Assembly: GCF_001904725.1 (NCBI RefSeq)
Contig: NZ_MRCE01000003.1
Span: forward strand, 186,001 to 250,000
Direction of reading: 5' to 3'
Source of the DNA: Phormidium ambiguum IAM M-71
GTDB taxonomy: Bacteria > Cyanobacteriota > Cyanobacteriia > Cyanobacteriales > Aerosakkonemataceae
Length of the DNA: 64,000 nt
The notes below the pieces were generated by a model that saw only the letters and a program-made list of their open reading frames with translations, had not been told where the DNA came from and searched no databases. The position numbers were made by a program, and so were the translations under genes. Of this stretch, positions 16,465 to 24,892 are shown one piece after another (within the stretch, counting starts at the first letter, position 1; each line of letters begins with the position of its first letter).

Positions 16465-19239
16465 ATGAAGTGCATTAACCTACTTAAATTTATACTAATT
16501 AGCACGATCGACAAAGTTAGAAAAATCGTTGCTCTAAGTACTAAAAGAATATACAGATTAGTACTTTCCTTTTTGTTAGCCTTGATTGCTAGTACACTAT
16601 GGATCGTCATTCCAGGTGCGGAATCATTAGTTTATGTGAAAGCCTTAGCTGCAACAAATAGCATTAATGATATAGGCTCTTTACAAAAAAACATACAACA
16701 TTTAGCATCTTTTGCATCAAGTGCAAAAGATTTTTTGGCTCAGCAGATTAAATTTATTCCTGAATTTTCGATTCTTAGTGGTGAAAACTCTATATTTAGG
16801 GATAATAAACTTGTTTATGATAAAAGTCAAAAAACGAATATATATGATAGCAAAAGTTTTAATTTTATGATACCTGTTAATTCACTTTTTAATTTTAATT
16901 TTAATTTTGTTTTTAATATAAAAGAATTGTATCTTGTAAAAGTAGTTAATGATTCTTCAAAATCTACTTTACCTACTCTAGCCAAGAAGTATTATCAAGA
17001 TGGAGTAGATAAATTTATAAAAGGAGAATACAAACTAGCTATAACACAGTATACAGAAGCATTAAAAGTAAGTAAATTTGCGGAAGCTTATGTTAGTAGA
17101 GGACGAGTACACTCTGTATTGGCAGAGCAAGAAACAAATCTTAAAATAGCAACACAGAAACAAGAAAACGCTATTGAAGATTACAATAAAGCAATGGAAG
17201 TTAATCCAAAAATTGACGACCAATCTGATACAAAAGATACTTCTGTATATGTAGAACCTTTGCTAGGAAGAGGTGCAGTTTATTTAAAATTTGGTAAATA
17301 TCAAGAAGCTCTAAATGACTTCGACTTAGCTATTCAGCGTAATTCTGATTATTACGAAATTTATGTATTAAGAGCAGGCGTTTATATAACTCTTGGAGAT
17401 GCAAAAAAAGCGATAGAAGATTTAAATAAGGCATTGGATAAATCTCCAGAATATGTTCCAGCTTTATTTATGCGTGGTTCTCTTAAAGGCGAATTAGGAT
17501 CGTATATAGAAGCTATTGAAGATTTAGGAGAAGTAATTAATAGTAAAAAAGAAAATGCGAATGTTTATGCGGCAAAAGCATACTCTAATAGAGGTCTAGC
17601 TTACCTTAAGTGGGATGAAGTCCAGAAAGCAATTGATGATTTTACACAAGCTATCAAACGCGAACCTAATGATACTGAAATTTATTATAGACGCGGTACT
17701 GCTCATACTATTCTAGGACAATCGAAAAAAGATAAAGGAATTACTAAGAAAGCCATTGATGATTTTAGTCAAGTAATCAAGCTTGATTCTCAATATTGGG
17801 AGGCTTATTACCAGCGTGGTATTGCTTATTTAAGTCAAGGAGAGAGTGAAAAGGCGATCGCAGATTTCCAAAAAGTACTTGAACTCAATCCTAAATATTC
17901 CGAAGCTTATTTTAATCAGGGAAATGCTTACCTAACTGTTGGTAATTATCAGGAAGCAAACAAAGACTTTAATCAAGCAATTCAACTAAATTACATTTCA
18001 TTTGATAGTTACTTGGAAAGAAGCAAATCTAACTATTTTTTAGGTAAATATTCAGAAGCAATTAAAGATATAGAACAAGCACTTTTGCTTAAACCTAATA
18101 CTAATGAAACTGCTGAAGCATATTTCTGGAAAGGTAATTCCCGTTATGGATTACATGATTATTTAAAAGCTATTCAGGATTATGAACAAGCAATTAAAGT
18201 TGAGCCAGATTATGCAGAAGCTTACTTGTGGCAAGGCAAAGCTTTTTACAATCAAAAGTTGTACCAAAAAGGTTTTGAAGATTTTCAAAAAACCCTTAAG
18301 CTTAAGCCTGAATACAACCAGGAAATTGATAGTTTTATTCAAAAAGAACTTTTCCCTTTAGCTTACACATTAACAGGACATTCTGGCTTAAATGCGGCTG
18401 TTCGTTCAGTGACTATTAGTTCAGATGGAAAAACTTTAGCTAGTGGTAGTGATGACAAAACAATCAAGATTTGGAATCTTAATTTAGGTCAAGAATTAAA
18501 AACTCTCACAGGACATTCCCAAGCGGTGCGTACCGTGTTTTTCAGTCCCGATAATAAGCTGCTTGCTAGTGGCAGTGATGATAAAACTGTTAAATTGTGG
18601 AATATTAGTACAGGAAAGGAAGTTCGCAGTTTTTCTGGGCATTTACAACCTATTACTGCGGTTGTAATTAGTCCTAATGGACAAATACTTGCTAGTGGAA
18701 GTGATGACAAAATCATTAAGTTATGGAATGTAAATACTGGACAAGAACTTAGCACTCTTAATGGACATTCAGCTTCCATTAAGTCCCTGAGTTTTAGCCC
18801 TGACGGGTACACTCTTGCTAGCGGTAGTTGTGACAAATCGATTAAATTATGGGATTTGCAAAATCAAAAAGAAATTCGCACTATTAATGCTCATTCTGAT
18901 TGTGTTCGTGATGTTAATTTCAGTCGAGACGCTAAATTTATAGTTAGTGCTAGTGACGACAAAACTATTAAAGTGTGGGACTGGAAAGCTGGAAATTTAG
19001 TTAAAAATCTCACAAATCATTCTAATAAAGTAACAACTGCGACTATTGGTAGCGATCGCCTTCTCGCCAGTGGCAGTGATGATAAAACAATCAAACTTTG
19101 GGACTGGCAAATAGGACAAGAAATTGCAACTCTTCCCGGACATTCTTCATATATTCAGTCAATTGTTTTTAGTCCAGATGGCAAAACTCTCGCCAGCGGT
19201 AGTGATGACAAAACCATAAAAGTTTGGCGGATACCCTAA
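16465..19239 (+). CDS. Membrane-anchored TPR - WD40 fusion protein
   Basis: A 924-residue protein. A basic start precedes one hydrophobic segment (about residues 32-52, LVLSFLLALIASTLWIVI), suggesting export or anchoring. Then a low-complexity Asn/Phe stretch, about eleven TPR units (about 175-625), and seven WD40 blades (about 635-920), the number of a closed beta-propeller. Six of seven blades carry near-identical SGSDDKTIK(I/L/V)W motifs, implying recent blade duplication or homogenisation. The first blade of the propeller follows the last TPR with no linker domain. Such scaffolds are numerous in filamentous cyanobacteria, and partners are unknown. No kinase or protease domain is fused. 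Monocistronic. Confidence 0.9.
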   Translation: MKCINLLKFILISTIDKVRKIVALSTKRIYRLVLSFLLALIASTLWIVIPGAESLVYVKALAATNSINDIGSLQKNIQHLASFASSAKDFLAQQIKFIPEFSILSGENSIFRDNKLVYDKSQKTNIYDSKSFNFMIPVNSLFNFNFNFVFNIKELYLVKVVNDSSKSTLPTLAKKYYQDGVDKFIKGEYKLAITQYTEALKVSKFAEAYVSRGRVHSVLAEQETNLKIATQKQENAIEDYNKAMEVNPKIDDQSDTKDTSVYVEPLLGRGAVYLKFGKYQEALNDFDLAIQRNSDYYEIYVLRAGVYITLGDAKKAIEDLNKALDKSPEYVPALFMRGSLKGELGSYIEAIEDLGEVINSKKENANVYAAKAYSNRGLAYLKWDEVQKAIDDFTQAIKREPNDTEIYYRRGTAHTILGQSKKDKGITKKAIDDFSQVIKLDSQYWEAYYQRGIAYLSQGESEKAIADFQKVLELNPKYSEAYFNQGNAYLTVGNYQEANKDFNQAIQLNYISFDSYLERSKSNYFLGKYSEAIKDIEQALLLKPNTNETAEAYFWKGNSRYGLHDYLKAIQDYEQAIKVEPDYAEAYLWQGKAFYNQKLYQKGFEDFQKTLKLKPEYNQEIDSFIQKELFPLAYTLTGHSGLNAAVRSVTISSDGKTLASGSDDKTIKIWNLNLGQELKTLTGHSQAVRTVFFSPDNKLLASGSDDKTVKLWNISTGKEVRSFSGHLQPITAVVISPNGQILASGSDDKIIKLWNVNTGQELSTLNGHSASIKSLSFSPDGYTLASGSCDKSIKLWDLQNQKEIRTINAHSDCVRDVNFSRDAKFIVSASDDKTIKVWDWKAGNLVKNLTNHSNKVTTATIGSDRLLASGSDDKTIKLWDWQIGQEIATLPGHSSYIQSIVFSPDGKTLASGSDDKTIKVWRIP

Positions 19240-19243
19240 ATTT

Positions 19244-19287
19244 CCTCCCCCTCCTCGCGTGCGGGGAGGGGGTCGGGGGGTGGGGTT
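19244..19287. repeat. GC-rich repeat A, inverted relative to 19654-19696
   Basis: CCTCCCCCTCCTCGCGTGCG followed by GGGAGGGGGTCGGGGGGTGG. Its reverse complement recurs at 19654-19696 with few differences. It ends on the base before the stop codon of the DUF559 gene. Confidence 0.9.
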
Positions 19288-19725
19288 TTATCTTTGCAAC
19301 TCACCCACAATCTTTTCCAACACCCCCTCTACCGAATTCAAAACTTCTTCATTTCTAAACCTAATTACTCGAAATCCTAAACTTTCTAAAAATTCCTGAC
19401 GTATGGCATCTTCTATTTGCGTATATTGGTGAATTAAACCATCAATTTCAATAATTAAATTTGCTTGTCCACAATAAAAATCTACAATAAAGCGATCGAT
19501 CGAATGTTGACGACGAAATTTAAATCCTAATAATTGTTTATTTCGCAATTTCTGCCAAAGTTTCTCTTCTGCTGGGGTAGGTTCGCAACGCATTTGTCGC
19601 CCCAGTGATTTGAGTTTTTGCCACAATTCAGGAGTGCTTTGCCAGGGATTAGGAACCCCACCCCCTAACCCCCTCCCCGCACGCGAGGAGGGGGAACTGG
19701 AAGAAAATGTATCTTTGTTGGTCAT
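19288..19725 (-). CDS. DUF559 (PD-(D/E)XK-like) protein bracketed by its own inverted repeats
   Basis: 145 residues from ATG 19725; longer upstream frames look noncoding. Residues 45-145 match DUF559, a relative of very-short-patch-repair-type endonucleases: PTPAEEKLWQKLRNKQL, GFKFRRQHSIDRFIVDFYC (Asp82), LIIEIDG (Glu93, Asp95), and LGFRVIRFRNEEV. The acidic and Gln/Glu positions expected for the fold are present, so it could be catalytic. Residues about 10-27 (SSPSSRAGRGLGGGVPNP) are translated from GC-rich repeat B, and the stop codon touches repeat A. Function unknown: solitary DUF559 genes are common in cyanobacteria. It could be an accessory or mobile nuclease. Confidence 0.85.
   Translation of the reverse strand: MTNKDTFSSSSPSSRAGRGLGGGVPNPWQSTPELWQKLKSLGRQMRCEPTPAEEKLWQKLRNKQLLGFKFRRQHSIDRFIVDFYCGQANLIIEIDGLIHQYTQIEDAIRQEFLESLGFRVIRFRNEEVLNSVEGVLEKIVGELQR
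19654..19696. repeat. GC-rich repeat B inside the 5' end of the DUF559 gene
   Basis: AACCCCACCCCCTAACCCCC then TCCCCGCACGCGAGGAGGGG. Near-perfect inverted partner of repeat A (19244-19287). It codes for the Ser/Gly-rich N-terminus of the DUF559 protein. Confidence 0.9.
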
Positions 19726-19941
19726 TTGATAAAGTTTTAGTAGTAATATTATTTTTATTTTCGCTGATTTTTGCTTGGCGTTCACGAAGTGTGCGCGTAG
19801 CGCGTATCGCCAAAGTTTTATTCCCAAAGTAATATGTAATAATGCTTAATCCATTTGACACAAACCTCTAGTATGACGCGCTACCTTTGCTAAATGTGGC
19901 AATTTATTTAGTAAAGGGACTTAGGGAACACCAGAATTTTT

Positions 19942-20280
19942 ATGTATCAACCAGAAGAATCAGAAATAAGAAAACCAGAAAAAACTCCAGATATCCGAGT
20001 TGCTGCTACTACGAGAATTTGGTCTTTAGCTACTGGAATGTTTGCTTTGTGGATGATATTTTCGCCTGCTAAAGATAATGTTACTGTACCAGTTGTACTC
20101 GCTTCTAGTGCCGCAGCGGGATCGGCTTTTGTGTGGTTATCTGATGAAAATTCCTCAGAATCTTTAGAAGAATATCAAGTAGAAAAGATTGAAAGACGGT
20201 TGGAAAAGTTGGAAACAATTGCTGCTGCTGAAGATTTTGAAATGTGGTTGACAACCAAATATATAGCATCAAAAAATTAG
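19942..20280 (+). CDS. Small membrane protein with C-terminal coiled coil, unknown
   Basis: 112 residues. A charged N-terminus (EESEIRKPEKTPDIRV) is followed by two hydrophobic stretches (IWSLATGMFALWMIF and VPVVLASSAAAGSAFVWL), then a charged helix with coiled-coil character (EEYQVEKIERRLEKLETIAA). Family not recognised. ATG start at 19942. It ends 18 nt before a strong hairpin shared with the convergent SDR gene. Confidence 0.65.
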   Translation: MYQPEESEIRKPEKTPDIRVAATTRIWSLATGMFALWMIFSPAKDNVTVPVVLASSAAAGSAFVWLSDENSSESLEEYQVEKIERRLEKLETIAAAEDFEMWLTTKYIASKN

Positions 20281-20298
20281 AAGTTTGTTTAAAAAAAA

Positions 20299-20348
20299 TA
20301 CGTTGTTGCGCTTTATCTCTCTTATTAGCACTAAAGCGCAACAACGTA
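20299..20348. terminator. Bidirectional terminator, 16-bp perfect stem
   Basis: TACGTTGTTGCGCTTT (20299-20314) pairs perfectly with AAAGCGCAACAACGTA (20333-20348), with an A8 run on the left. It lies between the convergent membrane-protein gene (stop 20280) and SDR gene (stop 20357). Confidence 0.8.
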
Positions 20349-20356
20349 CTAGTTAA

Positions 20357-21178
20357 TTAACCAGAGATTCCAGCTTGTCGCAATCTTCGGTAACGCTTAG
20401 TTTTATTCTCAGGTAAAGGTGCAGCCATGAGTAAAACTCTATCTACTAGCCAAGGGGCAATTTTTTGACCCAAAACTGCTAAATGACTTTGCCATCCAAT
20501 TAAAATTTCCGAGCGTTCTTTCTGCAATCCAGCAATCAATGATTGAGCAACTTTTTCGGTAGTTGTTGGTTGTACCCATTTAAACCATTGCAAATCTTTT
20601 ACCATGTCGGTATCTGTTAAAGATGGTAGTAAAGATACGACGCGAATATTGTAAGGTGCTAACTCTCCTCGCAAAGCTTGGGTAAATCCTAAAATGGCAA
20701 ACTTGGTAGCAGAATAAGTTGCCATTGTGGGTGCAGCTATCTTACCCATTAAGCTCGAAACATTGACAATTGTACCTTCTTTTTGTGCTGCCATACGTCG
20801 CGCAATAATCCGCGTCATGGCATACATTCCCATCAAATTAATAGCGATTTCTTGCTGAACATTTGGCAAAGGAGATTTCAAGAAAGGTGATTGATGAGCG
20901 ACTCCAGCACAATTAATTAAAAGATGAATTGGGCCATAATCTCGCCAAGCTTGCGCGATCGCAATATTCACTTCTACTAATTGTGACAAATCCAAAGGTA
21001 GAGTTATAACTTCTACACTTAAAAGCTCAATTTCTGTTGCAACTTCTGTTAAACGCTGGCGATCTCTGGCTACTAATAACAAGCGTTTTACACCATTTTT
21101 TGCTAGTTCTAGTGCGATCGCTTTTCCAATTCCACGTGAAGCTCCAGTTACTAGAGCCGTTTTTCCTTGAATATTCAT
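20357..21178 (-). CDS. Short-chain dehydrogenase/reductase
   Basis: 273 residues from ATG 21178, chosen because GGAGGTTTTT precedes it; the frame runs back to 21277 without coding look. Classical SDR: TGASRGIG (NADPH-type TGxxxGxG), NCAG, catalytic Ser in VNVSSLMG, and YSATK (Tyr and Lys), all present. It ends with a basic patch (TKRYRRLRQAG). Substrate cannot be inferred; several cyanobacterial SDRs of this size act on lipids or carotenoids. Monocistronic. Confidence 0.92.
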   Translation of the reverse strand: MNIQGKTALVTGASRGIGKAIALELAKNGVKRLLLVARDRQRLTEVATEIELLSVEVITLPLDLSQLVEVNIAIAQAWRDYGPIHLLINCAGVAHQSPFLKSPLPNVQQEIAINLMGMYAMTRIIARRMAAQKEGTIVNVSSLMGKIAAPTMATYSATKFAILGFTQALRGELAPYNIRVVSLLPSLTDTDMVKDLQWFKWVQPTTTEKVAQSLIAGLQKERSEILIGWQSHLAVLGQKIAPWLVDRVLLMAAPLPENKTKRYRRLRQAGISG

Positions 21179-21790
21179 AAAAACCTCCACATTAGAGGTC
21201 TCACACCACTTTGAGTCACCGAATTGAAAATTTTTACTAACACAATTTCGGTAGGTAATGAGACAAAAATTACTCACTATTGACCTGAGAAAATCAAGAC
21301 ATTTCTCAGAAACATTTCAGGGAACCTCAATTTCGTAAATTTAATCTGAGATCTGCCTTTTAGTTAGATTCCGAAAAGTTGAATGTTGATAGAAACTACC
21401 CAAAATAACCGAGTCAAGTACCAAAATATCAGCCATAAACATGGTTAAACAACAACAAAGATACTTCTGGGCTACCTATAAGAACAATCAACAAGCAGCC
21501 ATCAGAAAAATATCTTCAGGCAATTCTGGAATCACTCACAATGTAGAGCATGGGTAGTACATCTCCTAAAATATACAGGGACATTAAGCCAGCTATATGC
21601 ACAGGTTAGCAATTAAATCAAGAAAACGCAATAATTTTTTATGAAAATTCTGTGACGTTTATGTGACAAAAATGAGAAACCATGATTGTTATAAGTGCAA
21701 ACGCTCGCACAGTCAGCTTTCTAGCGAATTCAATGCTAGAATTAATATCATTTGTAAACAAGTTAAATATAGTTTGTAGGACGAAATAAA
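21179..21790. other. Long intergenic region before the bestrophin-like gene
   Basis: 612 nt between divergent genes. No tRNA, riboswitch or clear terminator was recognised. A 38-codon ORF at 21441-21557 (MVKQQQRYFWATYKNNQQ) has no visible support. The 3' part (21650-21790) probably holds the bestrophin promoter. Confidence 0.5.
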
Positions 21791-22729
21791 ATGCCCAACG
21801 ACAGGTTTTATTGGTATAAATCAGCTATTCAGTTACGAGGCTCAGTTCTACCAACAGTTTTGCCAAGGGCTATATTTTGTGGGTTAGTAGGTGTATTAAT
21901 TTCGGTAATGCACTATTTTGGTTGGGCTGTATCTTGGCCAATTTTAGCCAGTTTGATTCCAAATATTGTACTAGGTTTGCTATTAGTTTTTCGGACTAAC
22001 ACAGCTTATGAAAGATTTTGGGAAGGTCGCAAAATTTGGGGGATAATTACTAATACCACTCGGAATTTAGCTCGACAAATTTGGGTTTCAGTTGATGAAA
22101 AAGAAGTCCGAGACAGAGATAATAAAGTCGCTACATTAAAACTGTTAGTTGCCTTTGCCGTTACTACTAAATTACACTTAAGAGGTGAATTAGTTAATCA
22201 AGAATTAGAAGGTCTAATAACAAGAAAACAATATTATAAACTTAAAGAAATGAACAATCCTCCTTTACAGGTTGCTTTCTGGATTTCTGATTATTTGCAA
22301 AAGCAATATGAACGGAATTGTTTAAACAGCTATCAATTGACGGCTTTACAAGCCTTAATTAACGACCTAGTAGATTGCTTAGGAGGCTGTGAACGGATTC
22401 TCAAAACACCAATTCCTTTGGCTTATGCTATACATTTGAAGCAACTTATACTGCTTTATTGTCTATCATTACCTTTTCAAATGGTTGAAGAATTTGGTTT
22501 TTTTACAGGAATAATTGTGGCAATAGTTAGTTTTACATTATTGGGAATTGAAGAAATAGGCGTAGAAATTGAAAATCCGTTTGGTTATGATGCTAATGAT
22601 TTACCATTAGATACAATTTGTACTAATATGCGGCGAAATATTGAAGATTTAATTAGTTTAGCACCTAGTGTCAGAGATGGGCACAGTACTGAAGAAACTC
22701 CTTCAAAACAATTGCAGTTAGAAAGTTAG
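21791..22729 (+). CDS. Bestrophin/UPF0187-family anion channel
   Basis: 312 residues. Family marks: DRFYWYKSAIQLRGSVLP at the start, first TM pair (IFCGLVGVLISVMHY; ILASLIPNIVLGLLLVF), then RTNTAYERFWEGRKIWG, the family signature, TRNLARQI, and in the C-terminal half PIPLAYAIHLKQLILLYCL followed by PFGYDANDLPLDTICTNM, the cytosolic acidic segment. Homologues form pentameric anion channels; plant thylakoid relatives carry chloride and some cyanobacterial or algal ones may carry bicarbonate. Substrate here is open. 24 nt before the WD40 gene on the same strand, likely co-transcribed. Confidence 0.9.
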   Translation: MPNDRFYWYKSAIQLRGSVLPTVLPRAIFCGLVGVLISVMHYFGWAVSWPILASLIPNIVLGLLLVFRTNTAYERFWEGRKIWGIITNTTRNLARQIWVSVDEKEVRDRDNKVATLKLLVAFAVTTKLHLRGELVNQELEGLITRKQYYKLKEMNNPPLQVAFWISDYLQKQYERNCLNSYQLTALQALINDLVDCLGGCERILKTPIPLAYAIHLKQLILLYCLSLPFQMVEEFGFFTGIIVAIVSFTLLGIEEIGVEIENPFGYDANDLPLDTICTNMRRNIEDLISLAPSVRDGHSTEETPSKQLQLES

Positions 22730-22753
22730 TGTACTCACTGACTTAGGACAAAA

Positions 22754-24478
22754 ATGGACTGGACTATACCACTCAAATTTCTCCAAAATGACTTTATTCA
22801 ACGTCTCAAAAAGCAAAAAGCGATGGCACATTCGCTTCTAGAAGCGAAAATTCGTGGTTGCCATAGCGAAATCCTTACTATTAAGGAAGAACAATTTCAA
22901 GAAATTCAAGATTTGTGTCAGCATCAAGCTGACTTACTAGCTCAAGATCCGCCGGAAATTCCCCAAAAATATGAATTATGGGTGGAGTTTTCCGAAAAAT
23001 TTCAGCAGGAAGTTTATGAATATTTACTGCGCGAACAATTAGTTGATGCGACTCTTAGCTACTGCTTAGGAAATCAAATTAAAAAATTGGAAGTCGATCC
23101 CCTTACTAATATTGAATTAGATTCAGAAGGGAACTTGGGTAACGAAAGTAAATTTACTTATATCATAACTGATATGCCCAGGGTAAAAATTAAAGTTTAT
23201 GTTTGCGATCGCCAAAGTTTTAACAGCCTCAAAAAAGATAAAGTTCGCTGGTGCGTCACCAAAAATGACCTAAAAAATCACCAAGTTTTACTATTTATCT
23301 GTTTGCTGGGGTTTTTTAACAATCAAACAGCAACAGAAATCCAGACTATTTTCGCAGGATTCCTTCCTACTAGCCTAGTGGCATTTACAGGCCCACAAAC
23401 ATATCTTAAATTAAGTGACTTGCTTTATAGTGGAGGAATAGGTTGTTATTTGGCATCTTTTCAGCAAGGAAACACAACCGCAAAAGAGCAGATTATCATC
23501 TCGGAAAGCCTGCAAAATTTGCCATCTTCTAATTCCTTAACTCAAGAAGTTGCTGGTTGGAAATCTGCTCATACCCTAATAGGACATCATAATGCAATTA
23601 ATAGTTTAGCGATCGATTTAGCAGGACAAATTTTAGCCAGTGGAAGTCGGGGAGAAATTCGCCTTTGGGATTTGAAAACTGGACAACTAATTAGTGTACT
23701 TTCAGAATATCCTTGGGTAAAAAATTGGGAGATTGATGAAATTAACGCATTAGTTTTTAGTCCCGAAGATCATACTTTAATTAGCGGTGGTACAGATACA
23801 AACTTAAAAATTTGGCATCCAGGCGCTCAAGATTTAATTGATATTTTGGAACAACATAATGGTGTAGTTCGTTGTTTAAGTTTTAGTGCTAAAGGACAAA
23901 TTCTCGCTAGTGGTGGAGATGATAGAAAAATTCATTTATGGAACCGTCGCCAACGAGAAGCATCAGGAACTATTTCTTGGGGTGATGGCGTTCCTCATTC
24001 TCTTACTTTTAGCCAGGATGGACTATTTCTTGCTAGTGGGAGTTACCGCAAAATTAAAATTTGGTGTTTGCAAGATGAAACTGGAACAGAATCTCCCAAT
24101 GCTCAATTACTGCATACTTTAACTGCTCATTCTCACATTGTTACTGGATTAATTTTTTCCCCAGATCATCAAACTTTAATTAGTAGCAGTCGTGATGGCA
24201 CAATTAAACTTTGGCAGTGGAAAACTGGGAAACTAATTCAGACAATTAAAGAAGATACAGGTGCTATTTATGCGATCGCTCTTCACCCCAACGGCGAAAT
24301 CATCGCCAGCGGTAGCGAAGACAATACCCTCCGTCTCTGGCATCTCGCTTCAGGAAAACTCCTGGGTACTATCACAAGTCACACCCAACCTGTAAACGCC
24401 GTCGCCTTTACCCCTGATGGACAAACTCTCGTCAGCGCCAGTCAAGACAAAACCATAAAAGTCTGGCAACATAGTTAA
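22754..24478 (+). CDS. WD40 protein with unknown N-terminal domain
   Basis: 574 residues. Residues 1-265 are an unrecognised helical, charged domain (MDWTIPLKFLQNDFIQRLKK, then a Gln/Glu-rich part and a DQLVD-like region), with no kinase or TPR signature. Residues about 270-574 form seven WD40 blades beginning LIGHHNAINSLAI and ending DKTIKVWQHS, enough for a closed propeller. The third to seventh blades vary more from each other than in the TPR-WD40 protein at 16.5 kb. Follows the bestrophin gene by 24 nt. It could be a scaffold partnered with that channel, but only position suggests this. Confidence 0.88.
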   Translation: MDWTIPLKFLQNDFIQRLKKQKAMAHSLLEAKIRGCHSEILTIKEEQFQEIQDLCQHQADLLAQDPPEIPQKYELWVEFSEKFQQEVYEYLLREQLVDATLSYCLGNQIKKLEVDPLTNIELDSEGNLGNESKFTYIITDMPRVKIKVYVCDRQSFNSLKKDKVRWCVTKNDLKNHQVLLFICLLGFFNNQTATEIQTIFAGFLPTSLVAFTGPQTYLKLSDLLYSGGIGCYLASFQQGNTTAKEQIIISESLQNLPSSNSLTQEVAGWKSAHTLIGHHNAINSLAIDLAGQILASGSRGEIRLWDLKTGQLISVLSEYPWVKNWEIDEINALVFSPEDHTLISGGTDTNLKIWHPGAQDLIDILEQHNGVVRCLSFSAKGQILASGGDDRKIHLWNRRQREASGTISWGDGVPHSLTFSQDGLFLASGSYRKIKIWCLQDETGTESPNAQLLHTLTAHSHIVTGLIFSPDHQTLISSSRDGTIKLWQWKTGKLIQTIKEDTGAIYAIALHPNGEIIASGSEDNTLRLWHLASGKLLGTITSHTQPVNAVAFTPDGQTLVSASQDKTIKVWQHS

Positions 24479-24614
24479 AAGGTCGATCGCTACTTCCTTT
24501 ATTCCTGCTGTCCCCCCTATCCTTCAAAAAAAGATCGAAAAAATTGAAAAAAAGGGTTGACAGCCTAAGAAAGAAAGGATAAGATTATAAAAGTGTGAAA
24601 GACACGGGCAACGC

Positions 24615-24687
24615 GCCCCCATCGTCTAGAGGCCTAGGACACCTCCCTTTCACGGAGGCGACGGGGATTCGAATTCCCCTGGGGGTA
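24615..24687 (+). tRNA. trnE-UUC: tRNA-Glu (anticodon UUC)
   Basis: 73 nt. Acceptor GCCCCCA pairs with TGGGGGT with a discriminator A. The D arm contains TAGAGGCCTAGGA, the anticodon stem CCTCC/GGAGG frames loop CTTTCAC with TTC at 24649-24651, and the T arm is GGGGATTCGAATTCCCC. CCA is not encoded. Besides translation, Glu-tRNA feeds the C5 tetrapyrrole pathway in cyanobacteria. Confidence 0.98.
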
Positions 24688-24710
24688 TGCCTAAGAAAGA
24701 AAAAATTTGA

Positions 24711-24741
24711 AAGGTGTAAGTAAAAAACTTGCTTACACCTT
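24711..24741 (+). terminator. Terminator after tRNA-Glu
   Basis: AAGGTGTAAG (24711-24720) pairs with CTTACACCTT (24732-24741), followed by TTGTTTATT. It lies 24 nt after the tRNA. Confidence 0.8.
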
Positions 24742-24892
24742 TTGTTTATTATACGGCTATCAACTACGCTTGGGCGATCGCAGTCGCAAAGTCCACAAAC
24801 AGGAATGATGGAGTTTAATTGAGATATACCAAGATATAGAGCCTCTATTACCGTATTCTCGTTACCAACCAGATTTAAGCCGGATTTAATGC

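Noticed and set aside
21441-21557. 38-codon ORF upstream of the bestrophin gene
   Set aside because: No ribosome-binding site, no homology recognised, surrounding DNA looks noncoding.
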